A model generated the notes under the pieces. That model was not told the origin of the DNA, made no database searches, and saw only the letters and a program-made list of their open reading frames with translations. Of a DNA stretch of 64,000 bases, positions 8,920 to 21,600 are shown piece after piece. Every line of letters starts with the position of its first letter. Positions within the stretch are counted from its first letter, which is position 1. This stretch comes from Plantago elongata (taxonomy: Eukaryota; Streptophyta; Magnoliopsida; Lamiales; Plantaginaceae), in NCBI GenBank assembly GCA_036897095.1, contig JAYMSP010000034.1, forward strand, positions 47,482 through 111,481, in the 5' to 3' direction. A program made the position numbers and the translations under genes.

Positions 8920-10301
8920 CTATAATTCAGGCATGCCGATGAAGAGGATGCTCTTAGAGATGTCTTGGCTGTTGCTTGACTTGACAGAGAATTTCGGGGA
9001 ACTTTTATTTGTATTCTCCATCTCTTCATCAATGTCAATCTCCCCTGAGCGGCAAACATGACTGCAAAATGCTTTTTCACTGTCAAAGACAAACTGTTAG
9101 CGTACTCAACTTAATGCAACATGCATTTTTTGACATAAAACACATGCATTACATTCCATGCTTGAACTCATCAACATCATGAACAGAAAACAATGCATAC
9201 ATTTGAATGAATGTTGATGAATTTCAGGCAAGGAACGATTTTTCAGCTCCAGATAACATCTAAGCTATTAACCGTCAAGATAAAGAAACGGAGGAATGAC
9301 GAGGCTGACCTATACATGTATATATCTTCACCATCCAGGTTCTTCTTGCAAGAGTAACAAAATTTCAAGAAGTCACTGGCGAGAAAACTGTCAACAACTT
9401 CAGAAGCGCTAGATCCCAAGGGGATTGCAGTTTCATATATGTTGTCGTTGGGTAAACAAGTTGCTTCATCTTTGTGACCTTCCAAAATGCGGTCACCAAA
9501 GATATGAGTAACTTTTGGATTGGGACCATGAGTTGTAACACAAGTATAATACTCAGATAGGTCAGTTTCACTTTCCGTAGCAGCATCAATAAAACCAGAT
9601 GCAGACGGAGGAACTAAACAAAAATTTTCCTCAAACAAGTTTCCAAGCTTAAGGCTTCCTCCAATAAACTTAGGCTCCAACGGTTTGGTGGAATTATGAG
9701 GGACCAAATTACCCGACCCAAGTCTAGACTTGCGGCTACCAAAATCGGTCGGACGCCCTCTACACCCGATGGAATCCAGAGAACAGGCACGAAAATTCTC
9801 ACCCAACGCTGGACCAAATGGATCTTCTCCGTTTCCAGACAAAACTTTAGCTGCTCTAGTTCCGGAATTCGAGAAAACAGCAACTTCCTTAGGCTGTGAC
9901 TTAGGTGCTTGTTCGAGCAGAATAGTTTTACAATCACATGAACGGATGACATTCCCGGACTGTTCCGTTTCAACTTCAAGAGAATCTATAATCCCCAGTC
10001 CTACTTTTCCACAATCCCAGCTCTTCTGGCACCCCAACTTCAGGCACCTCAAGGGATTGGCGAAACTCGAAAATATCCTAAAGTCTAACGGGGAGGTGGG
10101 GCTTCTAACCGAATCTGATTCAGCATTCCTAGGATTGAACCCAACAAACAAACCAGGCACAGTAAAAAAGGAGTTACTTTTATGCTTCTGACTCAAACTA
10201 TCAGAGTGAATATTGGATTCAGAAGCTAAAATACAATCAGGCATCATCAAGTGATCCATTTGCTGAACCTTCTGCTGTGATCTGGTTCTTTTCCTCAGCA
10301 T
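8920..10301 (-). CDS. FCS-like zinc finger (FLZ, DUF581) protein
   Basis: Two coding exons (9310-10301 and 8920-9079) give 383 aa. The FLZ domain is split by the intron: CYSC at residues 315-318 in exon 1, and FCSHVC with C336 and C340 in exon 2. This gives the C-X2-C...C-X3-C pattern with the FCS signature. FLZ proteins are plant adaptors that bind SnRK1 kinase subunits. The long N-terminal region has family-like segments such as the SPTSPLDFR motif (about residue 68) and KTILLE. The linker reads DIYMYSEKAF, one residue shorter than the usual DIYMYRGEKAF. This could mean my acceptor site is off by one codon. The best family match is the FLZ10/11 type. The start is the first ATG after a probable 5' UTR acceptor. 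Confidence 0.92.
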
Positions 10302-11130
10302 TGTTTCAAAGCCTTCACTTAAAAAGATAGATATCTATCAGTAATTGCTGGAGTTTCAACTCAAACGAAGCAGCATCAAATTAAGCCAGGATAAATTAGT
10401 AGGATACACAAAAACAATTAGCTAAAAATTAACCAAACACATAGTCTGGACAAATCCAAGCCAAGATAACAATCTGTCACCTCACAATACAACAATGCTG
10501 TTAAATAAACTCCATCAAAAGTATAAAGAGTCAACTTTTACTCAAAAACTGAGCTGATTAGGCAAGAAAGGAAAGGATTGAACTCAAATTACTGCATAAT
10601 CAGACACAAAAATGTCAAAATCACATCCAAACACACATAGCTAATAAAAATCCCAACATCTAATAAAACCTACTGATCAAGAGAAACAAACAAGAAAACC
10701 CCTCTACAGTTCTTGCCCAATCCCATTACCAATCTCTTCAATTAGTTCATTAACACACAATCCACACACAAAGATTCTTCCAATCTGTGTACTAACCATC
10801 CAAGAAACCGATTAGCCATTTGATAAGAAAGCTAAACAAGAGAATGCAAATCAAGAAAAAAGCAGATAGAGAACAAGAAAATGAAGTAGCAGTAGTAGTA
10901 GTAGTAGTACTAGTTATTAGGTGAGGTTTGAAGCAAAATGAGAATCCCACCCACCTTGTTCTCTCCGGAAGAAATGAAATGGGGTTGTTTGTTTGAGTAT
11001 AAATCAAGAAGAAGAAGAAGAAACCACAAATGCTATGTGAGGAAAAGAGGTAAAAGAGACCCCTCTTGTGTTGTGTGTGCAGTACAGTACTGCTCTCTTT
11101 TCTCTCTCTTTCTCTTTCAATACCATCAAA
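10302..11130 (-). other. FLZ 5' UTR with probable leader intron
   Basis: On the minus strand AACAAG is followed by GTGGGT (donor, about 10954), and an AG acceptor near 10313 lies 11 bases before the ATG. The leader exon (about 10955-11130) is rich in CT and holds an AGT trinucleotide run nearby (about 10891-10908, within the intron). Splice sites were judged by eye. Confidence 0.45.
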
Positions 11131-11329
11131 ATCAGAGAAGCAATGAGCTTCTCAAATACTCTTGTTATTGCTGTGTATTTTGATTTTAGCCCATCTACTA
11201 TTTACACATGGCAATGTGTATTTCTGGGACTACTTTCGTACTCTACTAGATACTCACTCCACCTGGAAATACAACACGCACGTATATTATCCTATACAAT
11301 TAAATCAATGTAAACACCTCTATTTCACC

Positions 11330-11431
11330 ATCATCTTCAAAATCAAAACTATTTTAGTTCATCACACTTATTTTCTCAGAATCATCTTCAAAATCAAAAC
11401 TATTTTAGTTCATAGCACTTATCTTCTTTTA
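11330..11431. repeat. 51-bp tandem duplication
   Basis: The unit starting ATCATCTTCAAAATCAAAAC occurs at 11330 and again at 11381 and continues with ATTTTAGTTCAT in both copies. Only a few bases differ near the end. Confidence 0.85.
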
Positions 11432-13920
11432 CTTTCACTTCAAGGAAAAGGTCCGTTGTAATTTGTAAAAGCATCAACTGTTGTATTTTAACTCGTATAT
11501 CTTTTTGATTAATTATATTTGATAAGTAATTATTTACATTTTATATTTCATTTAAGTTGAGATTGGTCGTAACTCCTTAGTCCTGATGTATTATTAAAAA
11601 AGTTCAAACATATACTCCATTTCCACATTACTCCCTCGAGCTTTTATTGTGAAAAATAATAATTAATCATCTACACGATTATGTAAAATTATAGTTTTAA
11701 AAGTGTGAAACCATGGATGCATGATTAAAGAATAATCCTCCATATACCCACTCTATCCGCTAAAATGTGATGGTTATAAAAATTCATATCACACAGCATA
11801 TCAAATGGGGTAAATTAATTCTAATTATTTTTTAAACTAACTTTTATGATATGTTGTGACATTTATTGAAAATATAACTATTCATAGTCAATTTCAACCA
11901 TTTCTATAACCATTTCTATATGATATAACTTACATGAGAAATAAAGTAAGAAAATGCTGTAGGCAATCGTGAATTGTAGAGGGCATGCCATATTGATGTA
12001 TTATGAGCATGTATTATTATATATGTGTGCTCCATCCTTTTGAAATAAAATAAATAGCTAATTTTTAACGTTGTTGTACAATGATCATGAAGACACATAT
12101 ATAGTCGGTTGACGAAAAATAAAAAGTTTTGAAGTGAGAATGAAAAATGTAATAAAATAGTATACTTTTTTTTATTAAGAATTGATTAGAAAGGAAAATC
12201 ATTAGAAGTAGTTTTATTATTCTGTTTCACTTTTGGGGAGTAATGATTCATCACAAAACGACAAACCAAATAGCCCATTGGTGGGTCCCAGTTTCAGTAC
12301 TTGTTGTCTACTCTTTCAAATGCAACAATACCAATCGATCGATTTCTCACCCTTTTCCTTTTCTTTACTTCTCTTTTCTTAAAGCTTTAAAATCATTATT
12401 CCACTCCAACCAATTATAATTCTTTCGCTTCAATTTTTACGAACGGTTAAATGATGATTCAAACTCTTAATTTATTAATAGAAGTTGAATTTCTTCACTT
12501 TCATACTATAAAATCAATTAGTAACGATTAATTATACTGATAATTATTTTTCTCATCCCGTATAATAATGCACGTATTTCTTTTATAAACATCATATGAA
12601 ACTAGACACATTCCAAAAATAGTAAAAAAGTACATAAACTAACTAATTTAATATTTATATTTACTCAAAAAAAAGTACCTTCATTAACTAATTTAATATT
12701 TATGTTATAATAATATATTAAAAATAATGTCGAAATTTTTTGTGTTTTATTGCATGGGACGGAGAGTATATTGTATCAGTTGTACGAATCGTAAGGGGAT
12801 TACATGTTCAAAAGATACGTTTATAAGTAAGCAAGTAGATACAAATGAACGGTCTCGATCGATAGAGGACAAAATTAAGAAAAGGAAATTTGGAAGGTGT
12901 GGAGACCAAATTATGAATGTACAGGCACAGGTGAGCAGAGAGTAGTGGAAGAAGAAAATCTAGTGCTTTTGGCATTTAGCTTATACAAATATTCAAAAAT
13001 TGAAATTGTTCTCTCTCTCTCTCACCCAAACGTTGTAGTTGCAAAACAATTGGCCGTGTGGCATGAATAGAATAAAACTACTAGTAGTAATATGACCAAT
13101 ATTTAATGTCACAAGTAACGAAAAATTCCTTCATTTTGTACTACCAAGATTAACAAAATATTCCTCATCATTATCATTTTTAAATATTCCTAATACTTGT
13201 AGTAAGTGCGTCAGCATTTGATTAAGAGCTCCTTTTGCTACTTTTTGAAAAGTAGACATCAACATTTCCGTCCGAGATGATCATGGGTCTGCGAGGCAAA
13301 ATTTGCTTCCACTGCAAGTACTCTAAATTTAATTTGTTCTTCTAAATTATATTTCATAATATCAATGAGATATATAGAGTTGATAAAAAAGAGTAATGGT
13401 ATAAAGTGTATATAGCAGATGGTTCACCTATGCAAATACAGATTATTCGGATACGAGTAGTAATTGAGTGGAAAATTTTAGTTATATTGATAAATAAGTT
13501 ATGTTGTTATAATAACAGTTCGTTTTGTTAGTGAATATATACATCAAGATTATAGGAGTACGTACCAATATTTTAAATTTTACTAATACAATGTGGAAAG
13601 GATTCAAACTTAAAAATCTAGCCAAAAGCCTTTAAAACCCAAAGATAAATCGTTAAAATATTTTTGACATTGAAAGAGGTAAAACTGCAGTTTATAATTC
13701 TATTAGACAAAACTAATTAAAAGCTAGTAGGTAGCTGATTAATCTTTTAGTAACTGGTTATATAATTTTTTTCCAACAATTTAACTTGATAAGCTTCTTC
13801 AATCGGTTAACTTTTTGACTTGTTTATTTAAAAAATTTTATATTTACGTAACATATTTTTTATTAAAACTCATGAAATTGAAAATTTATTTGTAAATATA
13901 GTCTATGTGAATTTACATAT

Positions 13921-14050
13921 TAGGGGCAATTAATGTGCAAAACTTAGAACTCTGGTGGGTTTCAGGCAATCAGGCAAATTGTTTATGATTTAGGGGCAAT
14001 TAATGTGCAAAACTTAAAACTCTGGTGGGTTTCAGGCAAATTGTTTATGA
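13921..14050. repeat. 70-bp tandem duplication
   Basis: The block starting TAGGGGCAATTAATGTGCAA occurs at 13921 and 13991. The copies are nearly identical. The first also has a small inner duplication of CAGGCAA. High identity suggests a recent event. Confidence 0.9.
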
Positions 14051-15210
14051 TCTTGGGACGTGTAAAATGTGATGCGTGCGTGTAGACCAAATGCTCGAAT
14101 ATTTTTTATTGTATGAATTGATGTCAGTTTAACATGGGGGAAACACACAAACACCTTGTGAATTTACGTATTCACATTTGCTTTATTTAAGTTGGTCAAG
14201 GAAAACTAAATAAACTAAGCTTCTTACTTTAAGCCAACCGACCAAGCCAAGCAAGATCGCGAGGATTTCGTAAGCGTAAAAGTTTAAGGAAAAGTGATTG
14301 CAAGTTCCATCGCATCAATGTGTTTTTATAAAAAGACTAAAGACCAAAGTTATGGGTAGGTTATTTCGTGTAACATAAATTGATATTTATTTAGTGAGTT
14401 TTATTATAAATATGTGACATGAGTTATGATTATTGTATTGTTCAATTTTAAAAATCATTTATTTTTATGTTCAAGAACTAACAAGAGTGTGTCGATGTAA
14501 TTGAATGAATGGTTTAAACACTATCTTGTTAGAGAACAAATTCAGTATCATCACATTGAAAAAAGTTGTAAACATATTCATAGTGTTGTGTATGTTCTTT
14601 GTAATTCTAATTGCTATCAATAAAATCTTGAGTGGACGATGTACTTGTACTAATTCAAAATGACTATTGTTATAAACAATAAATATTCACTATGATATAG
14701 AATCATCAGACCGACGTCATCAATTATCAATTGCATTACCGAAGCGTGGTTACAACATATACTCCATCTTGTAATCTTTTAAGTCGAATATATATATCTT
14801 CTGTTATATACTATCTATCATACTTTATTTTATTTTACCCACCATATTATCTAATTTATTCATTCATTTTTCTACTTTAACACATTTTCTCAACCACCAA
14901 ACCGCCACCCCCCGCTTAATGACGGGTTACAAATTTATAATTTGTGGGTGATTTTTAATAAAATTCTAACCGTCTATAACGAATAGTTGGTGGACGGTTT
15001 AACGGAGAGAGCTAAAGATTTTTTTTTTTTTTTTGTACACCCTAGTTTTACTCATGGCCACACCAAGTTAAATTGTCTTCACGTAACTGGCAGTTTGAAA
15101 AAAAATGCCCTCAGCCAATGAAATCAAGCATAGTAAGTCCCTGGCAGTGACACACCGTTAAGTACATCAATTACTAACCCCTGAATTTTAATTAGACCAA
15201 TATACTTTTA

Positions 15211-15369
15211 GTGGCCGTTTGAATGGACATTTAAGTGGGTATTTGGATGGATTTTGATGAAAATTATATTTGAATGAACATTTGAGTGGGGTATTTTAAG
15301 TGTATTTTAGGCTAAATCACTGTTCATCGAGCCAAATGGAAATATTTAAATCCCCATCCAAACACCCCC
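15211..15369. mobile_element. MITE 2, Tourist/PIF-Harbinger-like, 159 bp
   Basis: The ends GTGGCCGTTTGAATGG and (reverse strand) GGGGGTGTTTGGATGG form an imperfect terminal inverted repeat, flanked by TTA on both sides (15208-15210 and 15370-15372). It shares with MITE 1 the core GTATTTTAAGTGTATTTTAG and the following TTCATCGAGCCAAATGG. Confidence 0.7.
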
Positions 15370-16600
15370 TTAATAATTACTTTATTCACGAATTAAATCA
15401 TTTTATTTATAATATAAATCTTCCGTAAAATTATAGAAAGTATCAAAAACATATTCAGCTGTACAAACAAATCTAACTATAAATACAAGAATTTCATCAA
15501 AAGATTTGAAGAATTTAATAGCAAAATATACTCAAAACTAGAAGGATGTGCTGATATTGAATTAATTAAATGAATAAATAAATAATTTACTTAATTGATA
15601 GTATATTTTATTTTTTATATATATGATTGTATATCGTGGTCGTTATATATCTTAAAGTTACTATAAATTAGTAATGTAAAGTATTTTATGTGTTGAAAAT
15701 TACAAAGAACATAGTTCGAACACAAGAATGTAAAACACCTAAGATCATTGTATTTAATATAAATCTAATAGTTCATGACTTATTAGTTTTTGTTATGTTT
15801 AATGATCGCTATTTCTGACTATTTATTATACGTCCGTCCCTGATCAGTTCACCGAAATTTCAAAAATTTAATCTGAAAATGGATCATAAAACTTCATTTT
15901 CGAACATTATGTCTATCTCCACCTGTATACAATAAATTTTGGTGATGACTTTTTAAAGACCAATAGTCTTTGGGTGTGCAATGTACTACGTACTTTATTA
16001 AACAATTCATGTTAAACTCTGCGAACAATTCATCTAACAAACTCGTTTTTGTTTGACATATTACGGAGAGTAAGGGGCTGATTGGAATATCATTCAAATG
16101 CCCGTTTAAATATTACTAGGAGATTTTGTATTTGTTATGATATTTAAATGTCGAAGATTGAAATGCTTCTACAGTAGCAATATATTTCTATACCTATATA
16201 ACAAACATATAATACCCTATTCAATTACAATTCTATATCAAACGCAATTTTAACAATACCACTACAATTCCGATTACTATTCAGACATTTAAATCAGGGC
16301 ATTTAAGTCGCATGACAATCAACCTCTTAAATTAAATACTTCATCGATGTAGTAGGATTTTCGAATTTGTTGTTAAGGACCTATCTTTCCCAATTGAGTT
16401 TTTTTAAAATGTTTATTTAAAAGTTTAATTAAAAAATTTAATTCTTTAATTAAAATTAAAGTGTATAAAATTAGAAACTAAACTATAAAATATCAAATTA
16501 TAGCGGATTCAAATTGAAACCAATATATAAAATATAAATTGAATTAATACAAAAAAGTCGGATTAGTCCGGATAAATCCGATTCCAACCGTACTATGCAG
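15370..16600. other. Intergenic DNA upstream of the small 99-aa gene
   Basis: AT-rich and without a supported gene. It contains MITE 3 and, at its end, the promoter of the gene at 16733. Confidence 0.5.
16074..16327. mobile_element. MITE 3, related to MITE 1, about 254 bp
   Basis: The left end GGGGCTGATTGGAATATCAT and the right end (reverse strand AGAGGTTGATTGTCAT) are inverted and imperfect, with TAA on both sides. The first ten bases equal those at the end of MITE 1. The interior is not alike, so it is a larger relative or a separate family with shared termini. Confidence 0.55.
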
Positions 16601-16608
16601 TACTACAG

Positions 16609-16617
16609 TATATATAA
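16609..16617 (+). promoter_or_regulatory. TATA box of the small coiled-coil gene
   Basis: TATATATAA lies about 120 bases before the ATG at 16733, a normal plant spacing with a leader of about 90 bases. It supports the gene being transcribed. Confidence 0.55.
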
Positions 16618-16732
16618 TGCCCGCCTAAATCCCAATTCCCAATATTCATTTCGCTACTTTTCATTTCTCCCTCTTTTTTCCCTCTTCCTGTACACACTTG
16701 ATCAATTAAACAGCATCTCAGTCTTACTGGTC

Positions 16733-18225
16733 ATGTCGTCTTCATCACCTCAATCTGGCGGAGAACTCACTCTTATCCCTGAATTGGAAGCCAATTCTCA
16801 GCTCTCTTCTCTCATCATCGGTAATATTACTTGCATTTTACACGCATTGTTGTTTTTTTCGGGATCGATTACTGTTTCCATCTTCGAGTTGTGATTTTAC
16901 TTCGTTTCAGCTTCTCATCGATTAGTTTTTGCTTTTCCACTATGATACTAGGTTATTCTCGAAAAATTTCTGAGTATTTTCGGATGATTGCTTTTGTAGG
17001 TATTTTAGTTGTTCGTCGTGGTCAGAATCAGATCAACCTATGCCTGACATAATTACTGAATATTCACGGTGTTTATGCCCTTGACTGTCGATATTAGCTG
17101 ATTTCTGGACTAGTTACGATCAGTTTTGGTTCCTGATGGATTTGGAATATCTAGTGGTTTTTATGTGATGTTTGAAGTTGCTTGCATTGATTAGTACTTA
17201 AGAATTACATTAGGTCTGGAGGATAGATTGTAGAGACTGTTGTTACTTAGAACAGTTATTTTCTGGAGGAATACTGCAATGTATTGTTTATGAAATATGA
17301 TGGCAGTATGGCGGTATGCGGTAGATCACGCAACACACATTAAGTTATTATAGAGATCCTTGTAAACAGCTTATTTTAGCCTTAACTATAGATTATTGAT
17401 TTTCTGTACTCACTACTCACTAGCTATAGGTTTATACCATGTGCACTGCAGCATGAGGACTGTAGTTTTAACTTTGAAGTGAATGGACACAGCATGAGAT
17501 CAGGATTAACGTAATTTGTACTCTTTCAAAGACATCGATTTGCAATGTAGATACTCTGCAATTAATAACTTGAAAACTCAGATTCTTTCCCAGTCTGAGT
17601 CTCTGATATATAACTTCCCCATAGTTTTTTTTGTATATAACATGCTTGATACTGCTAACCGAGTTAAGTTTATAATGTGCTCAACAATGTTTTATAATTG
17701 TTATTGATGATAAAAAGCTGCATATGATATGAACAGATCTTTCTCAGAGCATACAGGTGGGGATGGATAACATGCTTAAGATGATAGAGTAAGTTGAATG
17801 CATATATTTACGCTTTTGGTGTTGCATAGTGCATTATCTGATTTTCAGGGACTACTAGTTTTATTAATATGTTTCATAAAGAGTAGTTGATTCTTCTGTT
17901 CTAGCGAACTCTTTTAACTTCCTTTTTCCTCCCAATCTATTTCTTGCTTTACACTTACATAGAATTTTTTTCCTATATGTTTCGACGCAACAATGCATTG
18001 TTCAAAGCAAGTTTGTAACTATTTTGTGATTGATTCTAACATTATACCTTCTGTAATCATCTTAGTGACATTGACCAGAACTCTGCTGGCATTATGGAGG
18101 AGATAGAGAAGTCCAAAGAATCTGTGTTCCACAAAAAGAAATTATTAGAGGAAGAGAGGGATCATTTCCAGAAAGCTGCATATACAGTTCTCAACATGCT
18201 TAATACCCGTGATTCAAATGAATAG
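16733..18225 (+). CDS. Small 99-aa protein with coiled C-terminal half, role unknown
   Basis: Three exons (16733-16820, 17737-17788, 18066-18225) joined at clean GT..AG sites keep frame and end at TAG. The product starts MSSSSPQSGGELTLIPELEA and has a helical, charged second half (DDIDQNSAGIMEEIEKSKES, then KKKLLEEERDHF), probably a short coiled coil. There is no signal peptide, membrane segment or metal site. I do not recognise the function. By position it could match the small unknown Arabidopsis gene At2g25720, next to the spastizin homologue, but I could not compare sequences. A TATA box sits upstream. Exon phase and codon use argue for a real gene. Confidence 0.8.
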
Positions 18226-18606
18226 CTGAGGTTTGTCATTCAAACTCTTGATCAAAAGCAAAGTAACCATAGTAGCTTTCTGCATATCATTGGTTGTATT
18301 GCATGACACTCAGAATATTTACTCTATTAAAGTACATCATTACATTGTTCGCAATTGATTTCTTGTCAAAATATGTACAAGTGATCATTGTCTCTTAGAG
18401 CACCAATATCTTCCACTTGAGAGCCATCAGCCATGAGAACTTTTTTCCCTCTTTTCCCGAGCTTTTTCCCTGTGTTAATAAATTCATGGTTGTAAACTCA
18501 AAACTCAAACAGTTTCATCGTATTTGTAATTAATGTTGTTAAAAAAGAGAGATCTATAATAAATCCAAAACAAAGAAAATGCGATGTCCACGAATAAAGT
18601 TGAAGG
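18226..18606. other. Converging 3' UTRs of the 99-aa gene and KC1
   Basis: This short space lies between two convergent genes. T-rich sequence with AATAAA-like motifs on both strands suits two polyadenylation zones. Nothing else is seen. Confidence 0.5.
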
Positions 18607-21600
18607 TTAGTTGACTTTTAGCTTCGGGATATCATAATTCTGGCATGCTGAGATGTTTTGCTATAATCACATAAAATATTAACCTGCTAATGACAGTAGA
18701 TCTTCAATTGAATCTGGAAGATGTGCAAGCCTCCCTCCATCTTCTTCCTTTGGTTTGAGATCTGGATGGTGCCCATGGATTACCACCCGTATTGGAAGAG
18801 TCTCTGGCGTGTAAGACAAGGGGCTTCCTGAATATTTTTGCAGTCTTGTAAGCGTGATAAATATAATTAGTGTACTGGGAGAAACTTTAGTTTAGGTGCT
18901 AATTGTGGTACTTTAGAAACTCATTTGATGGAATTTAGCAGTGCTCTAAGCTATGTTGGATGCCTGTACTTTATTCGGACTTCAGAACCAAAAGGCACTT
19001 TGATATGCCACCCGCAAGATCACTATCAGCATCAGGTGTTTATATAATAGGAGTACATTCTAGTTGTGTATACCAGGTAAACGTAGTTACAACTTATAAG
19101 TCAAATAGAGGCTTACTGTTTGTTTCCTGGCTTTGTCGTTCTTGATCTTGAGATTCCTCAGTTGGTGTCATGGCCTGAAGAAGGTTTAATAACCATCTTA
19201 GATATAATTGGTAACTGACATTGACTGCTGAACCAGTGTCTAGTTTATTAAGCCAAGCCAACTACATGTAGTAACCGAACCAACTATATGTAATCATTAC
19301 ACTATGTCAGTTTGAGGCCAGAAGTATGGGAAAAATTGAAAATATATCGCTTTCCTAGTTTTCTTTTGCTGTTTTGTCCATGCAAAACTTAGCATCTCAC
19401 GCACTCATGATTTAGACCTTTGTGCATAAATCTGAGATTACCTGAGCATTTGTTTCACCGATCAAGTCCGTTACAAATGGTATCTCCGAGAGCTCCTCCT
19501 GTTTTAAGCCCTTCAAATGCTGAGGTTCAGATGCATCAGTAGGTTTAACAGTGCAAAATGGTAATTATAACTGCTGCTATTGAGTAAAGGTATATATATA
19601 CTACACAAGGGTAGTACTTTTGTAGCTCCAGGGAAGGGCTGATTTTGTGCATGTACAAGAACTAAAATAGTTACCTGAACAAAGTTTGAGGCAATAATTT
19701 TTCCATCTTCAGTAAATGGCTGCACCAATGGCTTGAAGTGGTTGTGACTAATCCGGATGACCTGAGAAAGCCTCTTTGTTCTCACTGTGAAAGGCTGGGG
19801 AATATTGAGGATGACTCCAATTTCGCCGAACATATCTGGAGACCCTAATTTTGATAGAAACTGGAAATTTCTCCCTCAGCTTCTTTTATTTGTCTTTCAC
19901 ATAAAATTAGCTACTTAATAGGGGTAAATCATTATGCTGGGTCAAGGTCAACTACACCATGGTTACAGTTTGGAATAGCTGCATTTTAATTTTTCATATT
20001 TGGTAACCAGAGGAATAATGCCATTTCTTTATATGCAGGTTTATTTTTGACATTTGGTCTGAGCTTGACCAAGAGTCTTCTACAGAAACTCCTGTTTGGC
20101 CGGACATTCGTCAACAATATCTCACGAATTGGAATTACCAGGCATAAATTTCAAGATTGTATAAGCTCTGTTCTTGATAGATTAATTCACTTGGAGGTTT
20201 TAGTGCACTATGTGAATTCCTTTTACTCTATTATGCCTTCTTGAATAATTTTGGATATTCCGTCATCGTTTGAACTTTGAACGTATATCTTCTATCTACT
20301 TGAAAAAGGTTGTTATCTTTGAGATCCCAGAAAGTGAATCGCTATTACCAAAGAATGCCATAAATCTCTATCTTTACAATGCCATTGTTTGATCAGTAAT
20401 TGTCCACAATTCTTTCTAGGTAGAAGGAGATGATCAAATAGCATAATAAAGATCAATAGGGGAAGTAGGGTAGCTAAGAACTCTAACCTTTTCCACCCCG
20501 TTGTTGCATGTCATGACGTCCTGCAATTCGAGAAAATTTTAAGATATTTGCATGTATATATGCAAAATAACTACTCATTCAAGTTCTTTTTATACCACTG
20601 CTCCGGAGACTACGATGTAGAGATCTGTTGGTATCTCATTTTGTATGATAATATCTACTTTGGGTGGGAAATATTCTGCCCTCATCTCTGGTACCTGCGA
20701 TGTGAAGAACATGGATACTCTAATTGGACAACTCTGATATGAACATAATGGTTTTATAAACACTTTTCTATGTTCAAAACAACATTACATATCTTAGAAC
20801 TTAGATTCCCTAGGGGCATTAAGAGCCTTTTAATGTGCTTGATGCATCTTCTTTTGGTCATTTCATAAGACCTGTTAGCTTATGTACATTTCTTGTCATG
20901 TTATTTATAGATTGGACCATGCAATGGCAACTAGCAAGTAGACATGCTCATCTTGTTAAGTGCAGAAATTCGACCTTACCAACTGCATAATAAAGTCTCC
21001 AGAGACTCCTTTGAAAAGGTAGCTATTCTCAACAGTTTCGCGGAAGAGATGCTGTGCAATACTGGTTCTTATTGCTTTAGGTAGGTCTTCTAGTACCTCT
21101 TCTTGCTGAAGTTCTGCTGTCTTGAATTTAAGTGTCACGTGTGCCAGCATTTGCTCCTTTAGTCCCTCTGGAATTCTATTTTTGCTCGTATATCTTAGGA
21201 CCTCATGGAATGCGTCCCTCTTCAGACATAACATCATATGGTCAGGAAAATCAATACTCTAATGAGCAAAATAGTGTTTGCCAAAATCTTTTAAGGTAGT
21301 TTGGGGGTTTCTCTACTTTTGATGGCATCTGTAGTATCTGCCGGTGAGCTTTTGCTTCATCTTTTTTAAAATTTGGGTTTGGTGGGTTGGGGGTGGGGGA
21401 TAGATGCTAGAAATATGCCCCTCAGTTAGATGCTTAGATAGAAACATGTATGCTTACTGCCTCTAAGATAAGCTTCTGCACATTAATCAGGCCATTGAGA
21501 TAGATTTGGTAGATTAGATGATCATAAGAGATTCTAGAAATATGTAGTTAGTAAGCTCTACTAGATTGAGATTGTTACCATGGCGAATGTTTTAGCGGAA

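Larger units (their letters stand above)
11131..15210. other. AT-rich intergenic DNA
   Basis: About 4 kb with no convincing gene. Short ORFs here have biased, low-complexity content and no family match. It holds two tandem duplications (11330-11430 and 13921-14050), a CT run at about 13012-13023, and a direct repeat of TAACTAATTTAATATTTAT at about 12640 and 12684. The FLZ promoter probably lies in its first few hundred bases. Confidence 0.55.

Noticed and set aside
9730-10191. 153-codon plus-strand ORF
   Set aside because: It is the antisense shadow of FLZ exon 1.
12727-12945. 72-codon plus-strand ORF with several cysteines
   Set aside because: No ordered zinc motif, no promoter, AT-rich surroundings. 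Likely chance.
14960-15040. Inverted repeat AACCGTC/GACGGTT next to a T run of about 18, and a shared TGGACGGTTTAAC with the Harbinger-like right end
   Set aside because: Thirteen shared bases and one short inverted repeat are too little to define an element. No target duplication was found.
18607-18660. Alternative acceptor (TATAG near 18657) for the last KC1 exon
   Set aside because: In phase it gives KHLSMPEL then a stop, with no likeness to KHA domains. The CTCAG acceptor gives a better fit.
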